Shown one piece after another: positions 16,176 through 25,031 of a DNA stretch of 64,000 nt. Numbering within the stretch: position 1 is the first letter of the stretch; each line of letters starts with the position of its first letter. The position numbers were made by a program, and so were the translations under genes. The DNA comes from DATAUK01 sp036268295 (GTDB taxonomy: Bacteria > Actinomycetota > Actinomycetes > JAFAQI01): NCBI GenBank assembly GCA_036268295.1, contig DATAUK010000021.1, forward strand, positions 23,722 to 87,721. Direction: 5' to 3'. The notes below the pieces were generated by a model. The model searched no databases and was not told the origin of the DNA. It was given only the letters and a program-made list of their open reading frames with translations.

Positions 16176-17237
16176 ATGGCTGATTCACGGCGGGTCGTGG
16201 TGCTCACTGCGCGCGACGATCTGCGCGCTGCCGTGCTGCGGCTGGCAGCCCTCGCCGGGGTCGACGCCGAGGTCGTCGGGGGCAGTGTCGGCGTCCGGAC
16301 GGCGTGGCGGGCAACGGCCGTGGTTCTCCTCGTCGGCGCCGACCTGGCCGCGGCGGTCGCGGCGGCCGGCCTGCCGCGGCGACCCGATGTCGTCGTCGTC
16401 GCGACGGAGCGTGCCGACGAATTGCTGTGGCGCTCGACCGTGGAGATCGGCGCTGCACGTCTGGTGGTGCTCCCTGACGACGAGCGGGCGCTGGTCGAGC
16501 TGATGAGTGACGCGGTCGAGGCGGCCTGTTCTGCCGGCTCGGTGCTCGCCGTGATCGGCGGCTGTGGCGGCGCCGGTGCCTCGACTCTCGCGGCCGGGCT
16601 GGCGATCACCACCGCCAGATCCGGGCCGACAGGGTTGGTGGACGGCGATCGGTACGCCGGTGGCTTGGACGTCTTGCTCGGGGCGGAGCAACGTCCCGGC
16701 GCGCGGTGGCCGGATCTCGCGGCGACCCGCGGTCGGCTCGCCGCGGCGGCGCTGACCGACTCGCTGCCGCGGGTCGATGGCGTTGCTGTCCTGTCCTGGG
16801 ATCGTGCCGGCTCAGCCGATCTCGGGGTTGAGGCGGCGGAGGCCGTGATGAACGCCGCGACCCGCGCCTTCGCGTCGGTCGTCGTGGATCTGCCGAGACG
16901 GTTCGACCCGGTCGCGAGAGTGCTGATCGGGACTGCTGCCGTCGTGACCCTGGTGGTGCCGGCCACCGTCCGGGGCACCGCGGCAGCGGCGACCGTCGCG
17001 GCCGAGTTGGTCACCGCGGTGCCTCGGCTGCAGCTCGTGGTTCGGGACCCCGGCGCCGGCCGGCTGAATGTGGGCGAGGTCTCCAACGCGCTCGGGTTGC
17101 CGGTCGTCGCGGCGCTGCGAAGCGAGTCGTCGGTGACCGTCGCGGCTGACCGCGGCGAGCCGCCGTTTCGCCGGCCGCGCGGCGCGCTGCACGACGCCTG
17201 TCGCGACGTCCTCGCTGCGATTAACGCTCCGGGGTGA
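16176..17237 (+). CDS. ssd: Septum-site/CpaE-like P-loop protein of Tad locus
   Basis: A 353-residue member of the MinD/CpaE superfamily, homologous to Ssd (Rv3660c). The first 115 residues look like a receiver-like domain without phosphorylation residues. The ATPase part opens with VLAVIGGCGGAGASTLAA, a degenerate deviant Walker A. In Tad systems such proteins place the secretion machine at a cell pole. In M. tuberculosis, over-expression of Ssd blocks septation. The start ATG 16176 lacks a clear ribosome site. Its stop overlaps cpaF (GTGA at 17234-17237). It is the first gene of the pilus operon and lies just after the 6C RNA. Confidence 0.9.
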   Translation: MADSRRVVVLTARDDLRAAVLRLAALAGVDAEVVGGSVGVRTAWRATAVVLLVGADLAAAVAAAGLPRRPDVVVVATERADELLWRSTVEIGAARLVVLPDDERALVELMSDAVEAACSAGSVLAVIGGCGGAGASTLAAGLAITTARSGPTGLVDGDRYAGGLDVLLGAEQRPGARWPDLAATRGRLAAAALTDSLPRVDGVAVLSWDRAGSADLGVEAAEAVMNAATRAFASVVVDLPRRFDPVARVLIGTAAVVTLVVPATVRGTAAAATVAAELVTAVPRLQLVVRDPGAGRLNVGEVSNALGLPVVAALRSESSVTVAADRGEPPFRRPRGALHDACRDVLAAINAPG

Positions 17238-18388
17238 GCGCCGAGGACGCCCTGCTCGGGCGGGTACGCCAACGGCTGCTGGCCACCCCAGGTGGGTACG
17301 ACGAGACCGCGGTTGCCTCGGCGCTGCGCGACGAGGCACCGATGGCGGGCGCCGCCACGTTGCTCGAGGTGGCCGGCGCGCTGCGGTCCGAGATCGCTGG
17401 CGCGGGGGTGCTGGAGTCGCTGCTGCGAGAGCCGGGCGTGACCGACGTGATGGTCAACGGCGCCGGGCCGGTCTGGGTCGATCGGGGTCAAGGGCCGCAG
17501 GTTGACTCGCTGACGATCCCTGACGAAGCGGCCGCGCGGCGTCTCGCAGTTCGCCTCGTCGCCGCCGGCGGTCGCCGGCTCGACGACGCCTCGCCGTACG
17601 CCGACGCCAGGCTGCCGGACGGCACCCGGGTCCATGCCATCTTGCCGCCGCTGTCACCGCAGGGCACTGCCATCTCGTTGCGGGTGCCACCGCGGCGGAC
17701 GTTCAGCCTCGCGGATCTGGTGGCGGCCGGTTCGCTGCCGTCGGCCGGAGTAGCGCTGCTGCGCACCCTGGTGACAGCGCGCGTCGCGTTCCTGATCACC
17801 GGCGGCACCGGGACCGGCAAGACCACCGTCCTCTCGACTCTGCTCTCGCAGGCCGCACCGGGCGAGCGGCTGGTGCTGGTCGAGGATGCCGCCGAGCTGC
17901 GGCCCGATCATCCGCACGTGGTCCGGCTCGAGGCACGCGCCGCGAACGCCGAGGGTGCCGGCGAGGTGAGCCTCGACATCCTGGTCCGCCAGGCGTTGCG
18001 GATGCGCCCGGATCGGCTGGTCGTCGGTGAGGTGCGAGGCGCTGAGGTCCTCGATCTGCTGGCGGCGCTGAACACCGGCCATGAGGGTGGCTGCGGCACC
18101 GTGCATGCCAACCGCGCCGAGCACCTGCCGGCTCGAATCGAGTCGCTGTGCGGCCAGGCCGGTGTGCCGCGAGCGGCGGCGCACAGCCTGCTGCTCGCCG
18201 CGGTCGATGCCGTCGTTCATCTGGTACGCGGCGGCGATGGTGGTCGCCGGATCGCCGGTATCGCGATCCTCGAGGCCGATCCCGGTGGGTTCGCTCAGGT
18301 GCGGCCGGCGTACCGGTTCGGACCGGACGGGCTGACCCGGGGAGCCGGTGCCGATGACCTGGACCACCGGCTCGCGAGCGCGACGTGA
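17234..18388 (+). CDS. cpaF: Tad/CpaF secretion ATPase
   Basis: A 384-residue hexameric ATPase that powers assembly of Flp/Tad pili, or of a related secretion structure, at the inner membrane. The N-terminal domain includes LLREPGVTDVMVNG. The ATPase core has Walker A GGTGTGKTT, the Asp box LVLVEDAAEL, the Walker B region DRLVVGEVRGAEVLDLL and the His box NTGHEGGCGTVHAN. All motifs look functional. The length matches Rv3659c and other actinobacterial CpaF proteins. It is flanked by ssd and tadB with 4-bp overlaps on both sides. Confidence 0.95.
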   Translation: MSAEDALLGRVRQRLLATPGGYDETAVASALRDEAPMAGAATLLEVAGALRSEIAGAGVLESLLREPGVTDVMVNGAGPVWVDRGQGPQVDSLTIPDEAAARRLAVRLVAAGGRRLDDASPYADARLPDGTRVHAILPPLSPQGTAISLRVPPRRTFSLADLVAAGSLPSAGVALLRTLVTARVAFLITGGTGTGKTTVLSTLLSQAAPGERLVLVEDAAELRPDHPHVVRLEARAANAEGAGEVSLDILVRQALRMRPDRLVVGEVRGAEVLDLLAALNTGHEGGCGTVHANRAEHLPARIESLCGQAGVPRAAAHSLLLAAVDAVVHLVRGGDGGRRIAGIAILEADPGGFAQVRPAYRFGPDGLTRGAGADDLDHRLASAT

Positions 18389-19191
18389 CCAGCTGGTTGG
18401 CTGCGCTGTCCCTCGCCGCCGCCGTCGCGATGTCCGGCCGCCGTAGGCCGGCCGAGCGGCTGCGCATCCGGCGCGAGGGGTCCGTGCCCGCCGATCCGAT
18501 GCCCTCGGGTGCCGGGCTGTGGTTGGCCGCCGCGGTCATCGGTTCGGCGGTTGTCGCGCTGCGGGCGCCACCGGTGCCGTTGGTGATCGCGGCGATCGCC
18601 GGCGTGGTCGCGGTTCGGGTTCGCCGGTCCGCCGCCGCTGCGAGAGCACGTGAGCAGCGAGCCGCGGCGACCGTCGAGATCACCTTTGCCCTCGCCGGTG
18701 AGCTGCGCGCCGGCCGGACGCCGGCGCAGGCGCTGGCGGCGGTCGCCGGCCTGGCCGGGCCGCTTCGGGCCGCGCTCGAAGCCGCCTGCGCCGCCGTTGC
18801 CGTGGGTGCTGATCCCGCCGCCGAGCTGGAACGTGCCGCCCTCCTTCCCGGCGCCGAGCGGTTGCGCTACGTCGCGGCCGCCTGGGCGGTTGCGGCGAGC
18901 GCCGGCGGTCGTGTCGCGGTCGTGCTCGAGCGGCTCAGCGAGGCCATGGACAGCGACGACGAGCTGCGCCAGGAACTTGAGTCCGCGATGGCCGGTCCGC
19001 GCGCCACGATGGTGTTGCTGGCCGGTTTGCCGCTTCTAGGTCTCCTGCTCGGCCAGTCAGTCGGCGCCCATCCGGTCAGGTTTCTGATCGATCGGCCGCT
19101 CGGCTGGGGGCTGCTCGCTGTAGCGGCGCTGCTCGACGGACTCGGCGTCCTCGTGACGCGTGCGATCGCCCGGCGGGCACTGCGGCCATGA
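18385..19191 (+). CDS. tadB: Tad inner-membrane platform protein TadB
   Basis: A 268-residue type II secretion GspF-domain protein. Membrane segments lie near the N-terminus (around 45-75) and at the C-terminus (about 210-262). Between them is the cytoplasmic helical bundle (FALAGELRAGRTPAQAL... and ELRQELESAMAGPRATM) that contacts the ATPase. With TadC it forms the platform on which pilins are inserted. It is shorter than proteobacterial TadB but typical for actinobacteria (Rv3658c-like). GTG 18385 overlaps the cpaF stop. Confidence 0.88.
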   Translation: MTSWLAALSLAAAVAMSGRRRPAERLRIRREGSVPADPMPSGAGLWLAAAVIGSAVVALRAPPVPLVIAAIAGVVAVRVRRSAAAARAREQRAAATVEITFALAGELRAGRTPAQALAAVAGLAGPLRAALEAACAAVAVGADPAAELERAALLPGAERLRYVAAAWAVAASAGGRVAVVLERLSEAMDSDDELRQELESAMAGPRATMVLLAGLPLLGLLLGQSVGAHPVRFLIDRPLGWGLLAVAALLDGLGVLVTRAIARRALRP

Positions 19192-19904
19192 TCGGGTTGG
19201 CCGCACTCGCCGGGGCGGCGGCGGCAGGTTGTGCCGGTCGACCGCGAGCCGCTCCGGATCGCCGGCTGAGCTCCGTGCTGTCGGTGCCCGAAGGAAACGT
19301 CGCCCAGAAGACCGGCGAGCCAGCGGCCCATCGGTCGCTGCGCCGACTGCTGGCTGCGGCCGTCGTGCTGGCGGCAGGCATCGCGGTTGGCGGACTGTTC
19401 GGGATCCTGCTCGGCGTCGCAGGCGCGGCAGTCGTCGCGCTGCTGAGGTTGTCCGCCGCGCCGCCAACGGTCGATCCCGATGACGTCCCGGTGGTGGTCG
19501 ACCTGGTCGCCGGCTGCCTTGCCGCCGGCGCCTCGCTGCCTGCTGCGTTTGAGGCCGCGGCGGTCGCGGCGAGTGAGGTCATGCGGCTGCAGTGCCGGGT
19601 CGTGGCGGCCGCGCTGCATGCCGGCGCGCCGCCTGATGAGGTCTGGCGCGACTGGCTCGCCAACCCGTGGCTCGCACCGGTCGCACGGACCGCGCTGCGC
19701 ACGGCTCACACCGGCGCCGCGGCGGCGGAGGATCTCCGGCGTACCTCGGCCCGGCTTCGGGCTCGGCGCCGGGCCGCCGCTCAACATCGGGTGCGGCAGG
19801 CGTCGGTCTGGCTGGTGGTGCCGCTCGGCCTGTTCTTCCTGCCCGCGTTCGTGCTGGTCGCCGTCGTCCCGCTCGTCATCGGCCTGCTGCCGACGCTGCG
19901 TTGA
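19188..19904 (+). CDS. tadC: Tad inner-membrane platform protein TadC
   Basis: A 238-residue second GspF-type platform protein. Two hydrophobic hairpins are seen at about 45-85 and at the C-terminus (LVVPLGLFFLPAFVLVAVVP). The central bundle carries VVDLVAGCLAAGASLPAAFE. ATG 19188 overlaps the tadB stop (ATGA at 19188-19191). The gap of about 140 bases after it holds no other gene, only a weak hairpin near 19970, before the pilin gene. Confidence 0.87.
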   Translation: MIGLAALAGAAAAGCAGRPRAAPDRRLSSVLSVPEGNVAQKTGEPAAHRSLRRLLAAAVVLAAGIAVGGLFGILLGVAGAAVVALLRLSAAPPTVDPDDVPVVVDLVAGCLAAGASLPAAFEAAAVAASEVMRLQCRVVAAALHAGAPPDEVWRDWLANPWLAPVARTALRTAHTGAAAAEDLRRTSARLRARRRAAAQHRVRQASVWLVVPLGLFFLPAFVLVAVVPLVIGLLPTLR

Positions 19905-20044
19905 TCCACACCACGGTCGCGGCGTCGCGTCGTGCACATGTCGCAGTGATCGCGCCATCGCCGGCCGGCTTCGCCGGAGGCTCGTGATGCCCGGGCGATG
20001 TCCGGGTCCGTGCCGGCAGGCAGCCGGTGAGAAGGGAGATCGCG

Positions 20045-20224
20045 ATGCGGCGATTGTGGGCAGCACTGCGTGAATCCGACGAGGGGATGTCGACGGCGGA
20101 GTACGCCGTCGGCACGGTGGCGGCGTGTGGTTTCGGCGCGCTCTTGTTCAAGATCCTGACCAGTGGCTTTGCCAGCAGCCTGTTGCAGAGCATCATTTCT
20201 CGCGCTCTGCACTTGGGGCTGTGA
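20045..20224 (+). CDS. Flp-type prepilin-like peptide (DUF4244)
   Basis: A 59-residue small pilin-like protein. A basic, charged leader (MRRLWAALRESDEG) precedes MSTAEYAVGTVAACGF. The glycine and the Glu five residues later (G-MSTAE) match the prepilin-peptidase cleavage site, followed by a hydrophobic helix. It corresponds to Rv3656c and to the DUF4244 proteins of Streptomyces. AAGGGAG lies about six bases before ATG 20045. It is probably the major subunit of the structure assembled by the upstream Tad genes. Confidence 0.87.
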   Translation: MRRLWAALRESDEGMSTAEYAVGTVAACGFGALLFKILTSGFASSLLQSIISRALHLGL

Positions 20225-20631
20225 GGTTCCGGCCCGGCCGTGCCCGGTCTGTCATGGCCGGGCCGGTCACCCCCGATGCACGGCGCGAGGCTGGGATGGT
20301 GACTGCGGAGTTCGCCGTTGCCCTGCCGGCATTCGTGCTGGTCGTCTTGGCGGCATTGACCGGGGTCGCGGTGATGACCGCCCAGCTGCGATGTGAGGAC
20401 GCGGCAGCGGCAGCGGCCCGGATGGCGGCCCGCGGGGACGGCGCAGCGTTCGTGCAGTCGACCGCGCTGCGCGGCGCGCCCGGCGACGCGACGGTCGGCG
20501 TGACGACGACGTCCTCGCTCGTCATGGCAACGGTGCGAGCCCGGATCTCACCGCTCGGGCTGACCCGATTCCTTCCCGGCGTGACCGTCACGGCAACCGT
20601 GGTCGAGGCGCGCGAGCCGACCGCGCGATGA
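20221..20631 (+). CDS. TadE-like pseudopilin
   Basis: A 136-residue TadE-type minor pilin. The segment REAGMVTAEFAVALPAFVLVVLA has the Glu and hydrophobic helix of TadE proteins and a possible prepilin-type processing site at G-M. The rest (about 80 residues) is a beta-rich extracellular domain. GTG 20221 is chosen because it overlaps the previous stop (GTGA), the habit of this operon; ATG 20254 is the alternative. It corresponds to Rv3655c. Confidence 0.85.
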   Translation: MRFRPGRARSVMAGPVTPDARREAGMVTAEFAVALPAFVLVVLAALTGVAVMTAQLRCEDAAAAAARMAARGDGAAFVQSTALRGAPGDATVGVTTTSSLVMATVRARISPLGLTRFLPGVTVTATVVEAREPTAR

Positions 20632-20996
20632 GAGCCGATCGGCCTGCTTGCGAAGACTCCGGCTTTGCGACGGTGTGGGTGGTGGCCGCGATCGCACTCG
20701 TGGTGGCGGCGACGGCGGTCGCTGGCGGCTACTCAGTGGCCACCCTCGAGCGACATCGCGCGGCGGCGGCAGCCGACGCCAGCGCGTTGATGGTTGCGCT
20801 CGACGCGGTGCGCGGCCCTGGCCTCGCGTGCTCCGACGCCGCGCTGCTCGCCCGCCGCAACGGCGCGAGCGTAACCGATTGCGTGCTGCAGGGCTCGGTG
20901 GCCCAGGTGGCCGTCAGGGTCCAGCTGCCGGGTCTGCTGGCCGGATTCGGACCGGCAATCGGCGTGGCGAGAGCCGGCCCGGCGAGTCTCGGCTGA
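20628..20996 (+). CDS. TadE-like protein of helicase/secretion neighbourhood
   Basis: A 122-residue small exported protein (Rv3654c-like). SGFATVWVVAAIALVVAATAV is a hydrophobic helix preceded by a DSGF motif. Two cysteines (LACSDA and VTDCVLQ) may form a disulfide in the outer domain. Proteins of this family always lie between the Tad genes and a DEAD-box helicase, as here. ATG 20628 overlaps the previous stop. Function is probably in pilus or secretion assembly. Confidence 0.82.
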   Translation: MRADRPACEDSGFATVWVVAAIALVVAATAVAGGYSVATLERHRAAAAADASALMVALDAVRGPGLACSDAALLARRNGASVTDCVLQGSVAQVAVRVQLPGLLAGFGPAIGVARAGPASLG

Positions 20997-21042
20997 TTGG
21001 ATAGTCCGGAGCGTCACCGGGTGTGTCATCGCTTGGTACAGA

Positions 21043-21048
21043 TAGGAT
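21043..21048 (+). promoter_or_regulatory. Putative -10 box TAGGAT
   Basis: TAGGAT fits the TANNNT consensus in a locally A/T-rich patch. It lies about 50 bases before the GTG start at 21099, so that gene would have an ordinary leader with its own ribosome site. Confidence 0.35.
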
Positions 21049-21098
21049 TAATCGGGCAAAACGCGGCCAGCCTGATCTCCACCGAAGAAAGGCGTGAC

Positions 21099-22196
21099 GT
21101 GACCTGCAGCCGCACCTCGGCCTGGCTCGTCGCCGTCGCGGGCCTGCTGGCTGCTGGTGTCCTCGGGTTCGCTGGTCCGGCCGCGGCAACGACCGGCGAC
21201 TCGGTCACGATCAACAATTCGACCCATCTGACGGTCAAGACCAACCAGATGCTGCACGTCGCGGCGAGCGCGCAGCCCACCTGTGTCACCACGCTCGGGG
21301 TGGCCGCGCCGGCCCGACCGATCTCGCTCACGCTGACCAATTCGGCCTCGAAGAGCCGCACGATCGCGTCGAGCTCACAACCTTGCGACCAGTCGGCCTC
21401 GCTCAGCGCCACCATCAGCCCGCCGGCCCACAACGGCGCCTACACCGTCACGCTGGACAACGGCAGCCCGACAAACACGACGACCGCGACCCTCGACGTG
21501 CTGATTCCGCCGGCGCAGGTCAAGGGCGTGCACGTCTCGACTGCCGGCACCACGGCGACGTTCACCTGGAAGGTGGACGCCACCGCGGACGTCAGGTCCT
21601 ACCAGATCCTCAACTCGGCCGGCAGGGTGCAGAAGCTTGCGGTGTCCAAGCGTGCCTGCGGCAAAAGCAGCGGCAGGTGTACGACGGACCTCTCGATGGG
21701 CCAGGACGCTGCCGGCACCACCGAGAAGTTCCGGGTCCGGGCGCTGCGGTGTGGGATGTCGTGTTCCTCGAAACGACTCCCCGGGCCGCCGTCCAAGCCG
21801 GTGACCGCGTCGTTTGCGGCGGTCTCGTCGTCGGCCTCCAGTCCGCCGCCGTCCGCGACCGCTACCCCGACCGAGCCGCCGCCAGCGCCGCCGCTCACGA
21901 CACCGATCAGCACTGAACCCACGACCGCATCGAGCTCGGCCGGCGGCCGGCACCACGGCAAGGGCAGCCCGCCGCCCACCCCCGGGTCATCGATCCCGCC
22001 GCCCAGCCCGGCCACATCAAGTCCGCCGCCGGCGGTCGGTCAGTCCGCGCCGCCGCCGTCATCGGCGCGAGTCGTCAGCGGGAGCAACGGCGGGGACAGT
22101 GGATCGACGCCGTGGCGCTGGATCGCCGCGATCGTCGTACTGCTGATGGTTGTCCTGCATATTGGTGTCTTCATTACCCGGCCCGACGGGCGTTAG
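21099..22196 (+). CDS. Exported Fn3-like, proline-rich, membrane-anchored protein
   Basis: A 365-residue surface protein of unknown function. A signal peptide covers residues 1-32 (hydrophobic run LVAVAGLLAAGVLGFAGPAA). Residues 33-150 are a beta-rich domain with paired cysteines. Residues about 150-230 look like a fibronectin type III module (TFTWKVDATADVRSYQI) with extra cysteines. A long Pro/Ser/Thr-rich stalk follows, then a C-terminal membrane helix (WRWIAAIVVLLMVVLHIGVF) and a short RPDGR tail. There is no LPXTG motif. GTG 21099 has AAAGG seven bases upstream. Its place directly behind the Tad operon suggests a role on the same surface structure, which is inference. Confidence 0.75.
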   Translation: MTCSRTSAWLVAVAGLLAAGVLGFAGPAAATTGDSVTINNSTHLTVKTNQMLHVAASAQPTCVTTLGVAAPARPISLTLTNSASKSRTIASSSQPCDQSASLSATISPPAHNGAYTVTLDNGSPTNTTTATLDVLIPPAQVKGVHVSTAGTTATFTWKVDATADVRSYQILNSAGRVQKLAVSKRACGKSSGRCTTDLSMGQDAAGTTEKFRVRALRCGMSCSSKRLPGPPSKPVTASFAAVSSSASSPPPSATATPTEPPPAPPLTTPISTEPTTASSSAGGRHHGKGSPPPTPGSSIPPPSPATSSPPPAVGQSAPPPSSARVVSGSNGGDSGSTPWRWIAAIVVLLMVVLHIGVFITRPDGR

Positions 22197-22221
22197 AGCC
22201 CGGCAGTCCTATCGCCGGTCA

Positions 22222-24537
22222 CTAGCTCCAGCACTCGGCGATGACGGCGCTCAGTAGTCGCTGGGCGGCCGCCTTGTCGAGCGGCTCGTTGCCGTTGCCG
22301 CACTTCGGTGACTGGACACACGACGGGCAGCCCGACTCGCACTCGCACGACCTGATCGCGTCGCGGGTCGCAGTGAGCCAGCGCTGCGCTCGGGAATACG
22401 CGCGCTCGGCGAATCCGGCGCCGCCGGCGTGGCCGTCGTAGACGAACACGGTCGGTAGACCGGTGTCAGCGTGGTACGCCGTCGACACCCCGCCGACGTC
22501 CCAGCGATCGCAGGTGGCCACGAGCGGCAGCAGTCCGATCGAGGCGTGCTCAGCGGCGTGAGCGGCGCCGGGCAGCGTTGCGGCGTCGACCTGCGCGCGC
22601 ACGAGCAGCTCCTCTCCGACGGTCCACCACGCGGCGACCGTCCGCAGCTGTCTCGGCGGCAGATCCAGCGGCTCCTCGCCGAGCACCTCGCCGGAGCCGA
22701 GCCGGCGCCGCAGGAACGCGACGACCTGCTGGGTCACGTCGACGGTGCCGAGGTGCAGGCTCACCGCGCCGCGATCCAGCGTCCGCGAGGTCGACACGAT
22801 CGCGATATCGGTGATGTCGCGCGCCGAGGTCGACCACTCCGGGGTGTCGGCGTCGACGAGCGCGACCGAGTCGTCGAGGTCGAGTGAGCGGACGACATAG
22901 CTCTCGCCCTGGTGCAGATAGACCGCGCCGGCATGCACGCTGGCATGAGACGCCGCGGCGTCGACGGTGCCGATCAACCGGCCGGTGTCGGCTTCGCAGA
23001 TCCGGACCGGTGGGCCGCCGGTGCCGCGCAGGTCGGCGAGCGTGCTGGCGCGCTCGCGTCTGGTCCAGAACCAGCCGGTCGGTCGCCGACGGAGCAGCCC
23101 GGCGGCGACGAGCTCGCTGATCGCGTCCGGCGCGGTCGGTCCGAACCCGCTCACGTCGGCGTCGGTCAACGGCAGCTCGGCAGCGGCCGCGGCCAGATGG
23201 GGCGTCACGACGTACGGATTGTCGGGGTCGAGGACAGCGGCTTCGACCGGCTGGCCGAAGACGGCGTCCGGGTGGTGCACGAGGTAGGTGTCGAGCGGGT
23301 CATCGCGGGCGATCAGGACGGCGAGCGCGTCGCCGCCGCTGCGCCCGGCCCGCCCGGCCTGCTGCCACAGCGATGCCCGGGTGCCCGGCCAGCCGGTGAT
23401 CAGTACGGCGTCAAGACCACTGACATCCACGCCGAGCTCGAGCGCGTTGGTGCTGGCCATCCCGAGGATGCGGCCGTCGTGAAGCGCGCGTTCGAGCGCC
23501 TGCCGGTCTTCGGGTAGGTAGCCGGCGCGGTAGGCCGCGACCCGGTCGGCGAGCTCGGGCACCGAGTCGAGCAACGCCCGGCGCGCGCCGAGCGCGATCG
23601 CCTCGGCGCCTCGGCGCGAGCGGACGAACGCCAGCGTCCGAACGCCATCGGCGATCAGGTCGGCGAGCAGGCTGGCCGCTTCGGCGGTCGCCGATCGGCG
23701 TACCGGCGCGTCGTTCTCGCCGCCGACCTCGGACAGCGGCGGCTCCCACAGCGCGATGTCAATCGCGCCGCGGGGCGAGGCGTCCTCGGTGACCTCGGCG
23801 ACCTCGATGCCCAGCAATGCGCGAGCCGTCGTGCCGGGATCGGCCACCGTCGCCGAAGCAAGGATGAAAACCGGGTCGGAGTCGTAGTGCGCGGCGATGC
23901 GGCGCAGCCGTCGGAGCACGAGCGCCACATGGGCCCCGAAGACTCCGCGGTAGCCGTGGCACTCGTCGATCACGACGAAGCGCAACCGCTTGAAGAACGA
24001 CGACCACCGCAGGTGGGAGGGCAGTAGCGCGTGATGGGTCATGTCGGGGTTGGTCAGCACGATGTCGGCATGCCGGCGGGCCCAGTCGCGTGCCTCCAGC
24101 GAGCAGTCACCGTCGTACGTCGCGGTGACGACGTCGGGCAGCCCGAGCGTGTCGATGGCCCGCAGCTGGTCGCCGGCGAGCGCCTTGGTCGGCGCGAGAT
24201 ACAGCGTCGTGCCTTCGCCGTTGCTTGCCGCGGTCAGCGCCGGCAGCAGGTAAGCGAGCGACTTCCCCGACGCCGTGCCGGTCGCGAGAACCACTGATCG
24301 GCCGGACCAGGCCAGCTCCGCGGCGGCGATCTGGTGCGTCCATGGGGCCGAGATCCCGTTGTGCCGTAACGATTCGAGCAGGTCCGGTGCCACCCAGGCC
24401 GGCCACGGCGCGCAGTTGCCGGCGCGTGCGGCCAGGTGCTCGACATGGGTGACGCGGCGCCGATGGCTCTCACTGCGCATCAGTCGGCCGAGCGGCGAGG
24501 TCGCCGTCGGAGACTCGCGGAGCGCAGGCTGATTCAT
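22222..24537 (-). CDS. DEAD/DEAH-box helicase (Rv3649-type)
   Basis: A 771-residue superfamily 2 helicase, the size of Rv3649. Motifs visible are Q/I region ATGTASGKSLAYLLPAL, motif Ia YLAPTKALAGDQL, motif II DECHGYRG, motif III ILASATVADP, motif V VLITGWPGTR and motif VI QQAGRAGRSG. The C-terminal part includes a DUF1998-like region with four cysteines (CECESGCPSCVQSPKCGNG), a probable zinc or iron-sulfur binding site seen in MrfA-type repair helicases. A repair role is therefore likely. ATG 24537 gives the family length; the open frame farther upstream is not conserved in type. It faces the Tad operon tail. Confidence 0.92.
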   Translation of the reverse strand: MNQPALRESPTATSPLGRLMRSESHRRRVTHVEHLAARAGNCAPWPAWVAPDLLESLRHNGISAPWTHQIAAAELAWSGRSVVLATGTASGKSLAYLLPALTAASNGEGTTLYLAPTKALAGDQLRAIDTLGLPDVVTATYDGDCSLEARDWARRHADIVLTNPDMTHHALLPSHLRWSSFFKRLRFVVIDECHGYRGVFGAHVALVLRRLRRIAAHYDSDPVFILASATVADPGTTARALLGIEVAEVTEDASPRGAIDIALWEPPLSEVGGENDAPVRRSATAEAASLLADLIADGVRTLAFVRSRRGAEAIALGARRALLDSVPELADRVAAYRAGYLPEDRQALERALHDGRILGMASTNALELGVDVSGLDAVLITGWPGTRASLWQQAGRAGRSGGDALAVLIARDDPLDTYLVHHPDAVFGQPVEAAVLDPDNPYVVTPHLAAAAAELPLTDADVSGFGPTAPDAISELVAAGLLRRRPTGWFWTRRERASTLADLRGTGGPPVRICEADTGRLIGTVDAAASHASVHAGAVYLHQGESYVVRSLDLDDSVALVDADTPEWSTSARDITDIAIVSTSRTLDRGAVSLHLGTVDVTQQVVAFLRRRLGSGEVLGEEPLDLPPRQLRTVAAWWTVGEELLVRAQVDAATLPGAAHAAEHASIGLLPLVATCDRWDVGGVSTAYHADTGLPTVFVYDGHAGGAGFAERAYSRAQRWLTATRDAIRSCECESGCPSCVQSPKCGNGNEPLDKAAAQRLLSAVIAECWS

Positions 24538-24677
24538 CGGATTCGCGGGATCACTGTTAAGAGTGTGCCAACTGGGTACGACGCTCTTGTTATACGGCAA
24601 TTCCGGTGCCGGCGTGCCGTGATGATTGGATGGGAGGGCATCAGGAAATGAGTCATGACCGGTCGCTGGAGGAACGC

Positions 24678-25019
24678 GTGGATCTGACACTGTCGACTAG
24701 ACCTGAGGGCGAGCGCACCGTCGTCGCCGTCGGGGGCGAGATCGACGTCTACACCGCCCCGAAGCTTCGGGAGCACCTGATCGATCTCGTGGCCGCGGGG
24801 AGCTATCACCTCATCATCGACATGGAGAACGTCGACTTCCTGGATTCGACCGGGCTCGGCGTCCTTGTCGGCGGCTTGAAGCGGGTGCGCTCCCATGACG
24901 GCTCGCTGCATCTGGTCTGCACGCAGGACCGGATCCTGAAGATCTTCCGGATTACCGGTCTCACCAAGGTCTTCCCGATCCACGCCACCGTGGATGACGC
25001 GCTCACGGCCGTTGACTGA
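24678..25019 (+). CDS. bldG: Anti-sigma factor antagonist BldG (STAS domain)
   Basis: A 113-residue STAS protein of the same length as Streptomyces BldG and with very similar sequence (GGEIDVYTAPKLREHL, GLGVLVGGLKRVRSH, ILKIFRITGLTKVFPIH). The phosphorylatable serine is S57 in FLDSTGLG. BldG controls development and antibiotic production by binding anti-sigma factors when unphosphorylated. GTG 24678 has GGAGG five bases upstream; an ATG at 24648 in the same frame would add ten residues not found in BldG. The gene is divergent from the helicase, as in Streptomyces. Confidence 0.94.
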   Translation: MDLTLSTRPEGERTVVAVGGEIDVYTAPKLREHLIDLVAAGSYHLIIDMENVDFLDSTGLGVLVGGLKRVRSHDGSLHLVCTQDRILKIFRITGLTKVFPIHATVDDALTAVD

Positions 25020-25031
25020 TCCACCCCAGCG

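Noticed and set aside
15980..17635. 551-codon open frame antisense to ssd and the 6C RNA
   Set aside because: Ser/Thr/Ala/Arg-rich shadow; the sense strand has a conserved Tad gene and the RNA.
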